Positions 17,623 to 25,237 of a DNA stretch of 41,288 nucleotides are shown in pieces (the first letter of the stretch is position 1; each line of letters opens with the position of its first letter). The position numbers and the translations under genes were made by a program. The notes under the pieces are model-generated. The model searched no databases and was not told where the DNA came from. It saw only the letters and a program-made list of their open reading frames with translations. The stretch covers positions 18,517 to 59,804 of the forward strand of contig DAHXNK010000002.1 of the NCBI GenBank assembly GCA_027365415.1, in the 5' to 3' direction. This DNA comes from Acidobacteriaceae bacterium. GTDB lineage: Bacteria; Acidobacteriota; Terriglobia; Terriglobales; Acidobacteriaceae.

Positions 17623-20133
17623 CTATTCGTTTCCTTTGTATCGCCGCTGCTCCGCTACGGGGAGGAACTTCGTGCGAATCGTTCCCGTCACAGGAATGCG
17701 AAAATCATCTTTCCCGGTGAGTCCATCCAACCCCAACGCGGTGAGTTTCACATGGTAATTGTTCGCATAGGTGTATGCGTGGCTGACTTTCGCGCCCTCC
17801 AGAATTACACCGTCGCCAAAATCCCAGCGATACGAAACCACCGCTGTCTCTGGGGTGGCAAGGTTGGCAGAGAACTCCACGGTCTCTCCCGTCTTAGCTG
17901 TGAGCGGATGTTGCGCTTGAACAACTGGGGCCTTCGCTGCAATTCCTGTATCGACGATCTTCAGCACGCGAACCGAGTGAAGCGGTTGACTTACAACCAG
18001 AGAGTTCGATGCCGAAATTGAAATTCTCTTCTTATCTAAAACGTCAAAGACCGTGTAGGGCCCTTTTCCTTTAAGGCCGAAATCGGCAAGTTTGATCGCG
18101 TGGGTTCTTGCACGGTCTGTCCAATTGAAGATGGTAAGAACACTCTGCCTCCCATCTTCCTTGAGAAAGAAAATGCTCGGCTGCTCATCTTCGGGAAGAT
18201 ATGTCATCAAATCCACGGGAGTAGCCGCCCGGCCCAGGCGCACCATGTCGATCATATCTTTGTTCTGGATCAACGCCAGTCGTTCTGGCTCCGAACCCAA
18301 GGTGGGCAAATCGTCGCCGATCTCATACATGCCCCCTGCGACAGCAGCAAGCGCCAGGGAAACCTTGGCCTCATCCAATGTAAGTGGACGATGACCTCCG
18401 TGCCACGCCAATTGATCCTTCAGCGTCTGGGTGGATACGGAAAAGGCGTCTGGGTCTGACACATAAAAATTGCGGTTCATGTAGTATCGCGCGGCAATTC
18501 CTGGCGCTGCGACCTTGGTGCTGGATCCGAATGCGTGCCCCGTATCCTGCGAGATGCGGCCTAGATCAACATAGCCAACGGGGTTCAGCATCATGCCCCC
18601 ATCTTTGTCCAGCAACACATCGTTCCCAACGGTTTGGCGGATAATGTTAAACCCGATCCGCTGCGCTTCCATCGCGGTTGTATTGGGGCGATAAAAATTA
18701 CCTTCGACCGAGCTATCATCCATAAAATCCATCTTGATGTAGCGAAGTCCCCAGACATTTACCATCTCGGAGTAGGTCTTTCTCAGGTAGTCCTGGGCAC
18801 CTGGATTTGTAGTGTCCAGAGCGAACAGACGGTCATCCTTGTCATCACTTACCCAGCCTAGGTGAATGGGGTCGCCTTTTGCGTTGTGAACCAGCCAGTC
18901 GCGATGATTTTGATATACCCAGGAACGCTCGGAAACTTCAAACGGCGCCGTCCATACACCGGTGATAAGTCCAAGACCACTCGCTTTTCTTTCCAAACGA
19001 TCCATGCCATGCGGAAAAAGCGTGGCATCCGGCGTGGCATATTCTCCTCTGGCATACATGTACCCATCGTCGATGAAAAAGAAGTTATAGCCGAGTGGTT
19101 TCAAGTGTTGCGTGAGCCATTGAGCATTCGTCATGGCCGTTCCTTCATTCAGGCCGTTGTAATAGGCGGCCCAGCTCCACCAGCCCATAGGCGTGGGCGT
19201 CGTTACTCGCGCATGATGGAGTTTCCGGATAATCGATCCATAGGTTTCTAACTGTCGGTGATACTCCGTATCCACACCGAGAAGCAACCTTTCCGACGGC
19301 AACTCTGCCCCAGGAGTGACTTGCAGTTTCAACGGCATTTTGTCTTCGGGGGGAGAATCCATGAGCGATCCTTCTTTTGTGATCTCCGTGGTGCCCGTGG
19401 AATCTACCTCATACGAGGCGATATGCGGTTGCTTGACATCCCCTGCAAGATGAATCCGCAGGATCGTCAGGAAACGATCAGATGTTAGCGCCCCAAGAAA
19501 GATACTTCGGTGACTTTGTCGATTGTAGATAAGCTGGCTGCCAAACCCGCGCTGCACTTGGTTTGCCGTATCTGCCAGATCGTGAATTTTCAGGGGGGGC
19601 TGATCCTCACTGAAACTATCGGAAAGTATGCGATCCTCAAGGGCTGGCCCCCCTAAATCGAGAACGGCGTTTCCCGATGCTGCAACGGGGCGAATATCTT
19701 CAACCTGTATGGATTTCGTAGTTGAATTCTTAACAAACACCTGTATGTCTGCGAAGGGTTGATCTGGATACGCGCGCAAGATGTAGATAATATCTGGTTC
19801 GCCAGACAGTCCGGAAAAAGTCACTGTCCATTGCTCTGCCGCTCCCAAATCATCCGATACCTTTGCATGGACTACCTCATGTTTCGGATAATCCGCAGAT
19901 TTCAACCAGCGATCCTCCAATTGCACGGCAACGCCAGATTTCAGTACAGGAGACGCGGAACCAGACACGCCGACAGCGTAACTCCCATCGGCGGGGTCAA
20001 TCTTCACCTGTAGTGCATTCCCTCGGTTTTGTGCAGCCAGAATGGTGAGATGACAGAAGATGCTTGCAAGAATTCCAAGAACCATACGCGCATAGGTGTT
20101 AGTACGCATTCCACTTATTCTGCTGCTTCCCAT
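17623..20133 (-). CDS. Secreted alpha-galactosidase-like glycoside hydrolase (clan GH-D) with PKD domain, second paralogue
   Basis: This 836-residue exported enzyme is colinear with the protein at 2749-5268 over its whole length. It has a signal peptide region ('MVLGILASIFCHLTILAAQ'), an N-terminal beta-sandwich, and a barrel beginning 'MGWWSWAAYYNGLN'. The nucleophile D469 is in 'YIKMDFM' and the acid/base D530 in 'RISQDTGH'. The C-terminal PKD-like domain shows 'YRWDFGDGVILEGAKVSHAY'. The two share long identical runs such as 'IFLGALTSDRFLTILRIHLA' (Leu/Ile variants). The open frame extends to 20364 and into the aldolase gene. I chose ATG 20133 because AGGGG lies five bases upstream; ATG 20109 is an alternative. 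It lies downstream of the KDPG aldolase gene, separated by a hairpin. Confidence 0.85.
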   Translation of the reverse strand: MGSSRISGMRTNTYARMVLGILASIFCHLTILAAQNRGNALQVKIDPADGSYAVGVSGSASPVLKSGVAVQLEDRWLKSADYPKHEVVHAKVSDDLGAAEQWTVTFSGLSGEPDIIYILRAYPDQPFADIQVFVKNSTTKSIQVEDIRPVAASGNAVLDLGGPALEDRILSDSFSEDQPPLKIHDLADTANQVQRGFGSQLIYNRQSHRSIFLGALTSDRFLTILRIHLAGDVKQPHIASYEVDSTGTTEITKEGSLMDSPPEDKMPLKLQVTPGAELPSERLLLGVDTEYHRQLETYGSIIRKLHHARVTTPTPMGWWSWAAYYNGLNEGTAMTNAQWLTQHLKPLGYNFFFIDDGYMYARGEYATPDATLFPHGMDRLERKASGLGLITGVWTAPFEVSERSWVYQNHRDWLVHNAKGDPIHLGWVSDDKDDRLFALDTTNPGAQDYLRKTYSEMVNVWGLRYIKMDFMDDSSVEGNFYRPNTTAMEAQRIGFNIIRQTVGNDVLLDKDGGMMLNPVGYVDLGRISQDTGHAFGSSTKVAAPGIAARYYMNRNFYVSDPDAFSVSTQTLKDQLAWHGGHRPLTLDEAKVSLALAAVAGGMYEIGDDLPTLGSEPERLALIQNKDMIDMVRLGRAATPVDLMTYLPEDEQPSIFFLKEDGRQSVLTIFNWTDRARTHAIKLADFGLKGKGPYTVFDVLDKKRISISASNSLVVSQPLHSVRVLKIVDTGIAAKAPVVQAQHPLTAKTGETVEFSANLATPETAVVSYRWDFGDGVILEGAKVSHAYTYANNYHVKLTALGLDGLTGKDDFRIPVTGTIRTKFLPVAEQRRYKGNE

Positions 20134-20204
20134 ATAACTTCCCCTTTTTTGCATCTCAGAGTATAAATTTTCCGTGATGCTGTTCATCCGCATAGTGTGA
20201 AGAT

Positions 20205-20234
20205 CGATGGTATCCCCAATCGGAGATACCATCG
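20205..20234. promoter_or_regulatory. Palindrome between KDPG aldolase and glycosidase genes
   Basis: CGATGGTATC (20205-20214) pairs with GATACCATCG (20225-20234), with partial pairing inside and an AATC loop. It lies just after the aldolase stop and ~70 bp before the glycosidase start on the minus strand. It could be an intercistronic terminator/processing hairpin. The TGGTATC...GATACCA arms are also reminiscent of GntR-type operator half-sites. No T-run follows on the minus strand. Confidence 0.45.
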
Positions 20235-20242
20235 GTTTTGGG

Positions 20243-20893
20243 TTATCGCGCCCGCGCTTTCTGCGTAATGGCGAGATATTTGCGCGCGTTCTCCGTGATG
20301 ATCTCTGGATGGCCGTTGGCGATGGCTTTGTTATCAACCAAATCTCCGCCAACGCCCAAGGCAAAGGCTCCGGCTTCGAGGAACTCCTCTGCCGTAGCCA
20401 GCGAAACTCCGCCTGTGGGGATCAAATCAATCTGCGGCAAAGGAGCCTTCACGGCCTTCAGGTACTTGGCTCCGCCCACAGCGCTGCATGGAAAAACTTT
20501 TACGGCATCCGCGCCAGCCTGCCATGCGGTCACAATTTCCGTTGGCGTCAGCGCGCCAGGGAGGACGGGAACGCCATATTTGCGGCATAGCTCGATGGTG
20601 CGCAGGTCAAGCGCGGGACTGACCACAAACTGCGCTCCGGCCAGAATGCAGGCGCGGGCCGTCTCGGCATCCAGAACCGTGCCAGCGCCCACCAACAAGT
20701 GGTCGCCACCATGCTCCACCAGTTGCTCGATGACGTGGATTGCGCCTGGCACGGTCATGGTGACTTCAAGAATCGGCACGCCCCCGGCTTCGATGGCGTT
20801 GGCAATTGCCAACGCTTCTTTGGTGGAGGAGGCCCGCAACACCGGCACAATGCCAATCTGATGGATACGCGAGAGAACTTCAGTTTTTTTCAT
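20243..20893 (-). CDS. eda: 2-keto-3-deoxy-6-phosphogluconate (KDPG)/KHG aldolase
   Basis: This 216-residue cytoplasmic class I aldolase cleaves KDPG to pyruvate and glyceraldehyde 3-phosphate, the last step of the Entner-Doudoroff and uronate routes. The Schiff-base lysine is K132 in 'DAVKVFPCSAVGG'. The catalytic glutamate is E43 in 'ILEVTMTVPGA', the substrate arginine is R20 in 'VPVLRAS', and 'IDLIPTGGVSLATAEEFLEAG' is the phosphate-binding end. Length is normal for the family. It follows the sugar kinase by 32 bp in the same direction, giving a kinase-aldolase pair. KDPGal (galactose series) is an alternative substrate. The ATG at 20893 is the only reasonable start. Confidence 0.92.
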   Translation of the reverse strand: MKKTEVLSRIHQIGIVPVLRASSTKEALAIANAIEAGGVPILEVTMTVPGAIHVIEQLVEHGGDHLLVGAGTVLDAETARACILAGAQFVVSPALDLRTIELCRKYGVPVLPGALTPTEIVTAWQAGADAVKVFPCSAVGGAKYLKAVKAPLPQIDLIPTGGVSLATAEEFLEAGAFALGVGGDLVDNKAIANGHPEIITENARKYLAITQKARAR

Positions 20894-20925
20894 TGTTGGG
20901 TATTCCTTCTTCTATTGAATCATTT

Positions 20926-22035
20926 TTACCGCACGACGCGCGCGGAAGAGCCTTTCATCAGGCGCTCGACCTCACTCAGCGTGGCCATCGTTGTATCTCC
21001 GGGAGTGGTCATGGCCAGCGCTCCGTGGGCGCAGCCGCAATCGACGGCGTACTGTGGCCCGCGACCCGTCAGAAAGCCATAGATCAGCCCCGATGCAAAG
21101 GAATCTCCACCGCCGACGCGATCAAAGATTTCCAGATCGGGCATAGGACGCGCCTCGTAAAATTCGCCGCTGGAGTAGCAGATTGCGCCCCAGTCGTTGA
21201 TGGTGGCCGACTTTGCATTGCGTAGCGTAGTGGCGACTACTTTGAAGTTTGGATAGGCGGCGACGGCCTGCTCAATCATTTTGCGGAAACTATCCGTGCT
21301 GAGGTGCGAGAGATTTTCATCCACGCCCTCCACCTTGAATCCAAGCGCGGCGGTAAAGTCTTCCTCGTTGCCGAGCATCACATCGACATATTGTGCCAGC
21401 TCACGATTTACTTCCGTGGCGCGTTTCTGTCCGCCAATCGCCTTCCACAGCGAGTCGCGATAATTCAGATCATACGAAATAATGACGCCATGCTTGCGGG
21501 CCGATTGCATGGCCTCACGCGCTACCTCCGGCGTGGTCTCGGAGAGCGCGCAGAAGATGCCGCCAGTATGCAGCCAGCGCGCGCCTTCCTTGCCAAAAAT
21601 GTTGTCCCAGTCGATCTGGCCCGGCTTCATCTGTGCGATGGAGGTATGACCGCGGTCGGAGCAACCCAGCGCCGCGCGCGCGCCAAATCCGCGCTCGGTA
21701 AAGTTCAATCCATTGCGCGCCGCGCGACCCACGCCGTCGTAGGGAACCCAGATCAGATGCGAAAGATCGACTCCGCCCTGAAGCATCAGGTCTTCCACCA
21801 AACGGCCCACGGGATTGTCCGCCAGAGCCGTTACGACGGCGGTCTTCATGCCGAAGCAACGCCGCAGACCGCGCGCAACGTTATACTCGCCGCCACCCTC
21901 CCAGACGCGGAAGTTGCGCGCCGTGGCAATACGCTCCTCGCCGGGATCCAAACGCAGCATCACCTCGCCCAGGCTGACCAAATCCCAGCGGCACGCCTCT
22001 TTCGGGCGGAGCGCCAATTCCTTCTGTTGGATCAT
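20926..22035 (-). CDS. kdgK: PfkB-family sugar kinase, probable 2-keto-3-deoxygluconate kinase
   Basis: This 369-residue ribokinase-family protein is expected to phosphorylate a 2-keto-3-deoxy sugar acid for the adjacent aldolase. The N-terminal 'DLVSLGEVMLRLDPGEERIA' and 'EGGGEYNVARGLRRCFG' are PfkB substrate-site features. 'RVGGGDSFASGLIYGFL' carries the GxGD motif with the catalytic Asp. It is longer than a typical KdgK (~310), with extra sequence around residues 110-130 and 210-245. ATG 22035 has AGGGA eight bases upstream and is preferred to the ATG at 22062. The gene sits 39 bp after an MFS carrier and 32 bp before eda. The pathway assignment comes from this context; the sequence alone supports only 'sugar kinase'. 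Confidence 0.82.
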   Translation of the reverse strand: MIQQKELALRPKEACRWDLVSLGEVMLRLDPGEERIATARNFRVWEGGGEYNVARGLRRCFGMKTAVVTALADNPVGRLVEDLMLQGGVDLSHLIWVPYDGVGRAARNGLNFTERGFGARAALGCSDRGHTSIAQMKPGQIDWDNIFGKEGARWLHTGGIFCALSETTPEVAREAMQSARKHGVIISYDLNYRDSLWKAIGGQKRATEVNRELAQYVDVMLGNEEDFTAALGFKVEGVDENLSHLSTDSFRKMIEQAVAAYPNFKVVATTLRNAKSATINDWGAICYSSGEFYEARPMPDLEIFDRVGGGDSFASGLIYGFLTGRGPQYAVDCGCAHGALAMTTPGDTTMATLSEVERLMKGSSARVVR

Positions 22036-22074
22036 TGCTTCGTTCCCTCTTTCTCTATTCATATTTTTATTGTG

Positions 22075-23364
22075 TCAGGATGTTTTGACAACATGCAGTT
22101 GCTGTGGCGCAAGCCACTGCATTACCAGCATAGCCGACAAATAGGCAAAGGCTGCGATCGTAAACAAGGGCGTATACCGATGCGTCCATTGGAGCACCCA
22201 TCCAACCAGGATGGAAAAGAAGATGGCGCTCAACGATGCGCACAACGTTCCCATGCTTACGATGGTGCCCACCGTGCCACGCGGAAACATATCCGAAGCC
22301 GTCGTAAATAAATTTGCCGACCATCCTTGATGCGCCGCCGTGACCACGCCCAAAATGCCAATTGCAATCCACAAATGATGCGTATGGCTGATGAGCAGCA
22401 CCGGGAGTGCGCCCAGAGCGCAGAGCAACAACGTGGCCTTGCGCGCCTGCACCATGCTTGCGCCGCGCCGCAGAAACCACTTTGGCAGCCAGCCGCCACC
22501 CACGCTGCCCATGTCGGAGATGATATAAATCACGATCAAGGGCAATCCCAAGTGGCGGAGACCCAAGTGATAGGTCTGATCCAGAAACTTGGGCAGCCAG
22601 TATAGATAGAACCACCAGATGGGATCGGTGAGTGTTTTAGCCAGCATAAAGGCCCAGCTTTGGCGATGGCGCAGCAGAGCGCGCCAGCCCAGACGCTCGG
22701 ACTCCGCAGCCTCCGACTGTCCGGCGCGGATATAGGCAAATTCCGCTGGGGAGATATCGGGATGCTTCTCCGGCGGCTGATAGTAGGCCAGCCACCAGAC
22801 CAGCCAGATCATCCCCAATCCGCCAACAAACAGAAACGCCGCGCGCCAGCCATAACGCAGCGCGATCCAGGGCACACATAACGGAGCCAGAATCGCGCCC
22901 ACGTTCGCGCCAGCATTAAAGATTCCTGTGGCAAAGGAGCGCTCCGTCTGCGGAAACCACTCTGCCGTGGTCTTGATGGCCGCAGGAAAATTCCCCGCCT
23001 CGCCCAAACCAAGAAAAAACCTCGCAATGCCAAAGCCCAGGATCGAATGCGCCAGCGCGTGGGCTGCGGAGGCCAGACTCCAAACCGCAACCATCACCGC
23101 GTACCCAATACGCGTTCCGATGCGGTCAATCAGCGGCCCAGCAAAGGTCAGTCCGATGGCATACGCCAGTTGGAAGCTGCCAATGATATAGCCATACTGC
23201 GCTTCCGTCCAGTGGAATTGCTGTTGCAGCGTGTCAGCCAAGATGCCGAGCACCTGCCGATCCAGATAGTTCTTCGAGGTGGCGAAGAACAACATGGCGC
23301 AGATTACCCAACGCACACGGCTTCGAGAAGATAGGGCGGAGGAAGTCGGCTCGTCAGTCAGCAT
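22075..23364 (-). CDS. MFS transporter, hexuronate/aldonate (ACS) family, second paralogue
   Basis: This 429-residue inner-membrane carrier resembles ExuT: 'CAMLFFATSKNYLDRQVLGI' in helix 1, 'GPLIDRIGTRIGYAVMV', 'ARFFLGLGEAGNFPAAIKTT' and 'AEWFPQTERSFATGIFNAG'. It shares the family pattern of the carrier at 7047-8387 but is clearly divergent from it. It is the first gene of a minus unit with the KDG-type kinase and aldolase, so an acid sugar is its likely substrate. I use ATG 23364; a GTG at 23427 would add 21 residues without helix or site support, and neither start has a strong ribosome binding site. Confidence 0.85.
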   Translation of the reverse strand: MLTDEPTSSALSSRSRVRWVICAMLFFATSKNYLDRQVLGILADTLQQQFHWTEAQYGYIIGSFQLAYAIGLTFAGPLIDRIGTRIGYAVMVAVWSLASAAHALAHSILGFGIARFFLGLGEAGNFPAAIKTTAEWFPQTERSFATGIFNAGANVGAILAPLCVPWIALRYGWRAAFLFVGGLGMIWLVWWLAYYQPPEKHPDISPAEFAYIRAGQSEAAESERLGWRALLRHRQSWAFMLAKTLTDPIWWFYLYWLPKFLDQTYHLGLRHLGLPLIVIYIISDMGSVGGGWLPKWFLRRGASMVQARKATLLLCALGALPVLLISHTHHLWIAIGILGVVTAAHQGWSANLFTTASDMFPRGTVGTIVSMGTLCASLSAIFFSILVGWVLQWTHRYTPLFTIAAFAYLSAMLVMQWLAPQQLHVVKTS

Positions 23365-23536
23365 GGCTGATTCAAATACTAAACGGCGTGGTGCTCGACT
23401 GTCGTGACGGGGAGAGACAGCGGGCACGATTTCCGCAGCGGAGAGTGGTCAATTCAAATTTGCATTGAAGGGAACGGGCTTCAGCCTCTGAGGGTAAGCC
23501 TTTCAAATTGATCCACTACCCAAAAGTAGGGAAGTA

Positions 23537-23565
23537 TTGTCCAATGGCGCAAGGTTCCGTATATT
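23537..23565 (+). promoter_or_regulatory. Sigma70-type promoter of tRNA-Glu
   Basis: A -35 element TTGTCC (23537-23542) and a -10 element TATATT (23560-23565) are separated by exactly 17 bases. Transcription would start near 23572, about 9 bases before the mature tRNA 5' end at 23581. Confidence 0.65.
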
Positions 23566-23580
23566 GGAAGGAGTCGCCGT

Positions 23581-23655
23581 GGCGCTATCGTCTAGGGGTT
23601 AGGACGTGAGATTCTCAATCTTAAAACACGGGTTCGATTCCCGTTAGCGCTACCA
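23581..23655 (+). tRNA. tRNA-Glu (anticodon CTC)
   Basis: A cloverleaf can be drawn by hand. The acceptor stem is GGCGCTA/TAGCGCT (one G-U pair at the top), the D-arm GTC...GAC, the anticodon stem TGAGA/TCTTA and the loop TTCTCAA with anticodon CTC. The T-arm is ACGGG TTCGATT CCCGT. CCA is encoded at 23653-23655. Confidence 0.93.
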
Positions 23656-23669
23656 TATAGCATCCGCTA

Positions 23670-23693
23670 AAGCCCGCTAAATCAGCGGGTTTT
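23670..23693 (+). terminator. Terminator after tRNA-Glu
   Basis: CCCGCT (23673-23678) and AGCGGG (23684-23689) form a stem extended by A-T and G-U pairs, with an AAATC loop and TTTTACTTTT following. It is 15 bp after the tRNA. Confidence 0.7.
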
Positions 23694-24080
23694 ACTTTTG
23701 CCTGAAAATCGTCTTCACGCGCCCTACCCGGAATTCACGGTTACAGGTACACAGGTCAAATACACTCTGGCGCAAAATAAGAGCCGCCGGAAGAGTTCCG
23801 GCAGGCCTATTTTCAAGCCCTTCGCAGCACGCTCGTTATTCACCAGCGCGGGGCACAATCTCTTCAACAACTACCTCATGCTGACTCAACTCTTCAAGAT
23901 TCTCAGCCCAAGCTTACAACAGACTCCAGAAATCACCCGCTCTGAGCGTTCTGCTTCCTAATATGCAAGATGAATTGTTCAGAATGGGGGTATTGTACTG
24001 CGCCGTGAATGTTGTAAATGTCGATCTTTCGTAGCAAGAGTCCGCTCAGTTTTATATTCGCTTGAGCGAAAGAAGAGTTG
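23694..24080. other. Intergenic stretch between two tRNA genes, no recognised gene
   Basis: Roughly 390 bases between tRNA-Glu and the opposite-strand tRNA-Arg. A TTG-initiated frame at 23698-23961 (87 codons) has no ribosome binding site and no recognisable domain. Small hairpins are visible: GCCGGA/TCCGGC (23771-23787) and TTCGC/GCGAA (24057-24070). The latter lies just past the 3' end of tRNA-Arg and may help terminate it. No integrase or att-like duplication of either tRNA end was seen. Confidence 0.5.
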
Positions 24081-24157
24081 TGGTGCGCCCCGAGAGATTC
24101 GAACTCCCGACCTGCTGATTCGTAGTCAGCCGCTCTATCCAACTGAGCTAGGGGCGC
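24081..24157 (-). tRNA. tRNA-Arg (anticodon ACG)
   Basis: On the minus strand: acceptor stem GCGCCCC/GGGGCGC, D-arm GCTC AGTTGGATA GAGC, and anticodon stem GCTGA/TCAGC with loop CTACGAA (anticodon ACG, normally edited to ICG). The T-arm is GGGAG TTCGAAT CTCTC. An encoded ACCA end is at 24084-24081. Confidence 0.95.
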
Positions 24158-24232
24158 ATGTGCGGAGACACAGACTGCTTTTCAAAAGATATCAGTTGCG
24201 GCGCTCGTGAGCAACCCGGCGGCGCAAATTTG

Positions 24233-24511
24233 TCACGCTGCGGGCGCGGGCGCTGGGGCAGGCGCTGCAATCGGTTCCGCAGGCGCGAGCAGCGAGATTT
24301 CCTCCACCACGTCCAGCCCGCTGCTGCGCAGCAATTGGAGAACGAGGGGCGCGGTCAGTCGCGTGGCATCATATTCCACGCGCACGGTGTAGGCGGCTTC
24401 GTCAAAGCGAAGCTGGCGGATGCCATAGACCTCGCGGAGACTGCCCAGGGCACGCATGACATCTTCATTAGGGTGTTGGGCGTAGCGATAGAGAACATCC
24501 ACGGTCGTCAT
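24233..24511 (-). CDS. Small HMA-fold-like protein lacking the metal-binding Cys pair
   Basis: This 92-residue protein has the beta-alpha-beta-beta-alpha-beta rhythm of heavy-metal-associated domains: 'DVLYRYAQHPNEDVMRALGSL', then 'YGIRQLRFDEAAYTVRVEYD', then 'LTAPLVLQLLRSSGLDVVEEI'. Where metal-binding members carry MxCxxC there is no cysteine at all. It ends in an Ala/Pro tail (APAPAPAPAA). It is therefore unlikely to bind copper in the usual way, and the function is unknown. It stands alone downstream of tRNA-Arg. The ATG at 24511 lacks a good ribosome binding site. Confidence 0.55.
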   Translation of the reverse strand: MTTVDVLYRYAQHPNEDVMRALGSLREVYGIRQLRFDEAAYTVRVEYDATRLTAPLVLQLLRSSGLDVVEEISLLAPAEPIAAPAPAPAPAA

Positions 24512-24605
24512 GCTTTTATGATAGCAAGGCGAGGAGTGACCTTGTCCTCAGATATGCGTACCCCATATGCGCTGGGGTTGAGGGGATAATCCCGTCGTCG
24601 TCGAA

Positions 24606-24656
24606 GCTGTGGGAGCGTGGGAATCGCGTTCTTTGCGATTTCCATACTTCCACAGC
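24606..24656. repeat. Imperfect 22-bp inverted repeat
   Basis: Arms at 24606-24627 and 24635-24656 match at about 18 of 22 positions (GCTGTGGGAGCG... against the complement of ...ACTTCCACAGC), separated by a 7-base loop. Compensating and wobble-type differences suggest an RNA hairpin. It is just upstream of the kelch remnant. Confidence 0.55.
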
Positions 24657-24745
24657 CAGTGTCTCCACAACAGGCTTGTTCAGGCCGCCGCTTCGCGCTG
24701 CCGCCGCCGAACCTTAGCGGCAATGGCGGCTTACCGCTGGAGCCA

Positions 24746-24919
24746 CCCGGTGTCTACGGCACGCTAGGCATCGCCGCTGCGGGCAACGTCCCTAGTATGC
24801 GGCAGAGTGCTGTCGGTTGGATGGACAGCAGCGGCAACCTCTGGCTCTTTGGAGGGGATGGTTCTGACTCGACTGGCGCGCTAGGCGACCTCAACGATCT
24901 CTGGCGCTATCAGCCATAG
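24746..24919 (+). pseudogene. C-terminal remnant of a kelch-repeat protein
   Basis: About 57 codons match one kelch blade and the protein C-terminus: 'PGVYGTLGIAAAGNVPSMRQ', then 'SAVGWMDSSGNLWLFGGDGS' and 'LGDLNDLWRYQP' before the stop. Full-length acidobacterial relatives carry many such ~60-residue units (family knowledge). Here only the last one survives. The frame stays open upstream to 24617, but that part is not kelch-like. No signal peptide or other blade is in the window. Confidence 0.65.
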
Positions 24920-25237
24920 TGCAATAATCTTGGGAGCAGGTGCCCCATTCAAGCCTTCTTTTGGCTTGAGTGTGGGAAACCAGAGAATGCTGGCTGCATT
25001 GACGAAGCGCAGACCTTACTGGATTCTCCACTTCGGTCGTTCGCTGCGGCAAACGACCTTCATGCAGGATGCCATCCTTGTGGAAAATTGCAGCATCTCC
25101 CCATAAAAATGTCATTCTGAATGGATATCGCGCGGCGACCTTTGCGTCGTGGTAAAATCTGGCCTTGTACGGGGATGCTGACAGCCGCTTGCAGCGCTGT
25201 CTCCCCTAGATTTTTCATTGCGTTCGAGGTTCTCATT
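24920..25237. other. Intergenic region upstream of yebC, no gene recognised
   Basis: About 318 bases. It includes a hairpin GGTCGTT/AACGACC (25035-25058) within GGATTCTCCACTTCGGTCG, which resembles mobile intergenic repeat sequence. GTCATTCTGA at 25111-25120 recalls the GTCATCCCGA ends of the repeats at 29367-29518. The yebC promoter should lie in the right part but I cannot assign it. Confidence 0.4.

Noticed and set aside
23698-23961. 87-codon frame between the two tRNA genes
   Set aside because: TTG start without ribosome binding site, no domain, and it begins inside the terminator tail of tRNA-Glu.
23581-24919. tRNA-bounded genomic island
   Set aside because: Two tRNAs and a gene remnant suggested it, but no integrase and no direct repeat of a tRNA 3' end were found.
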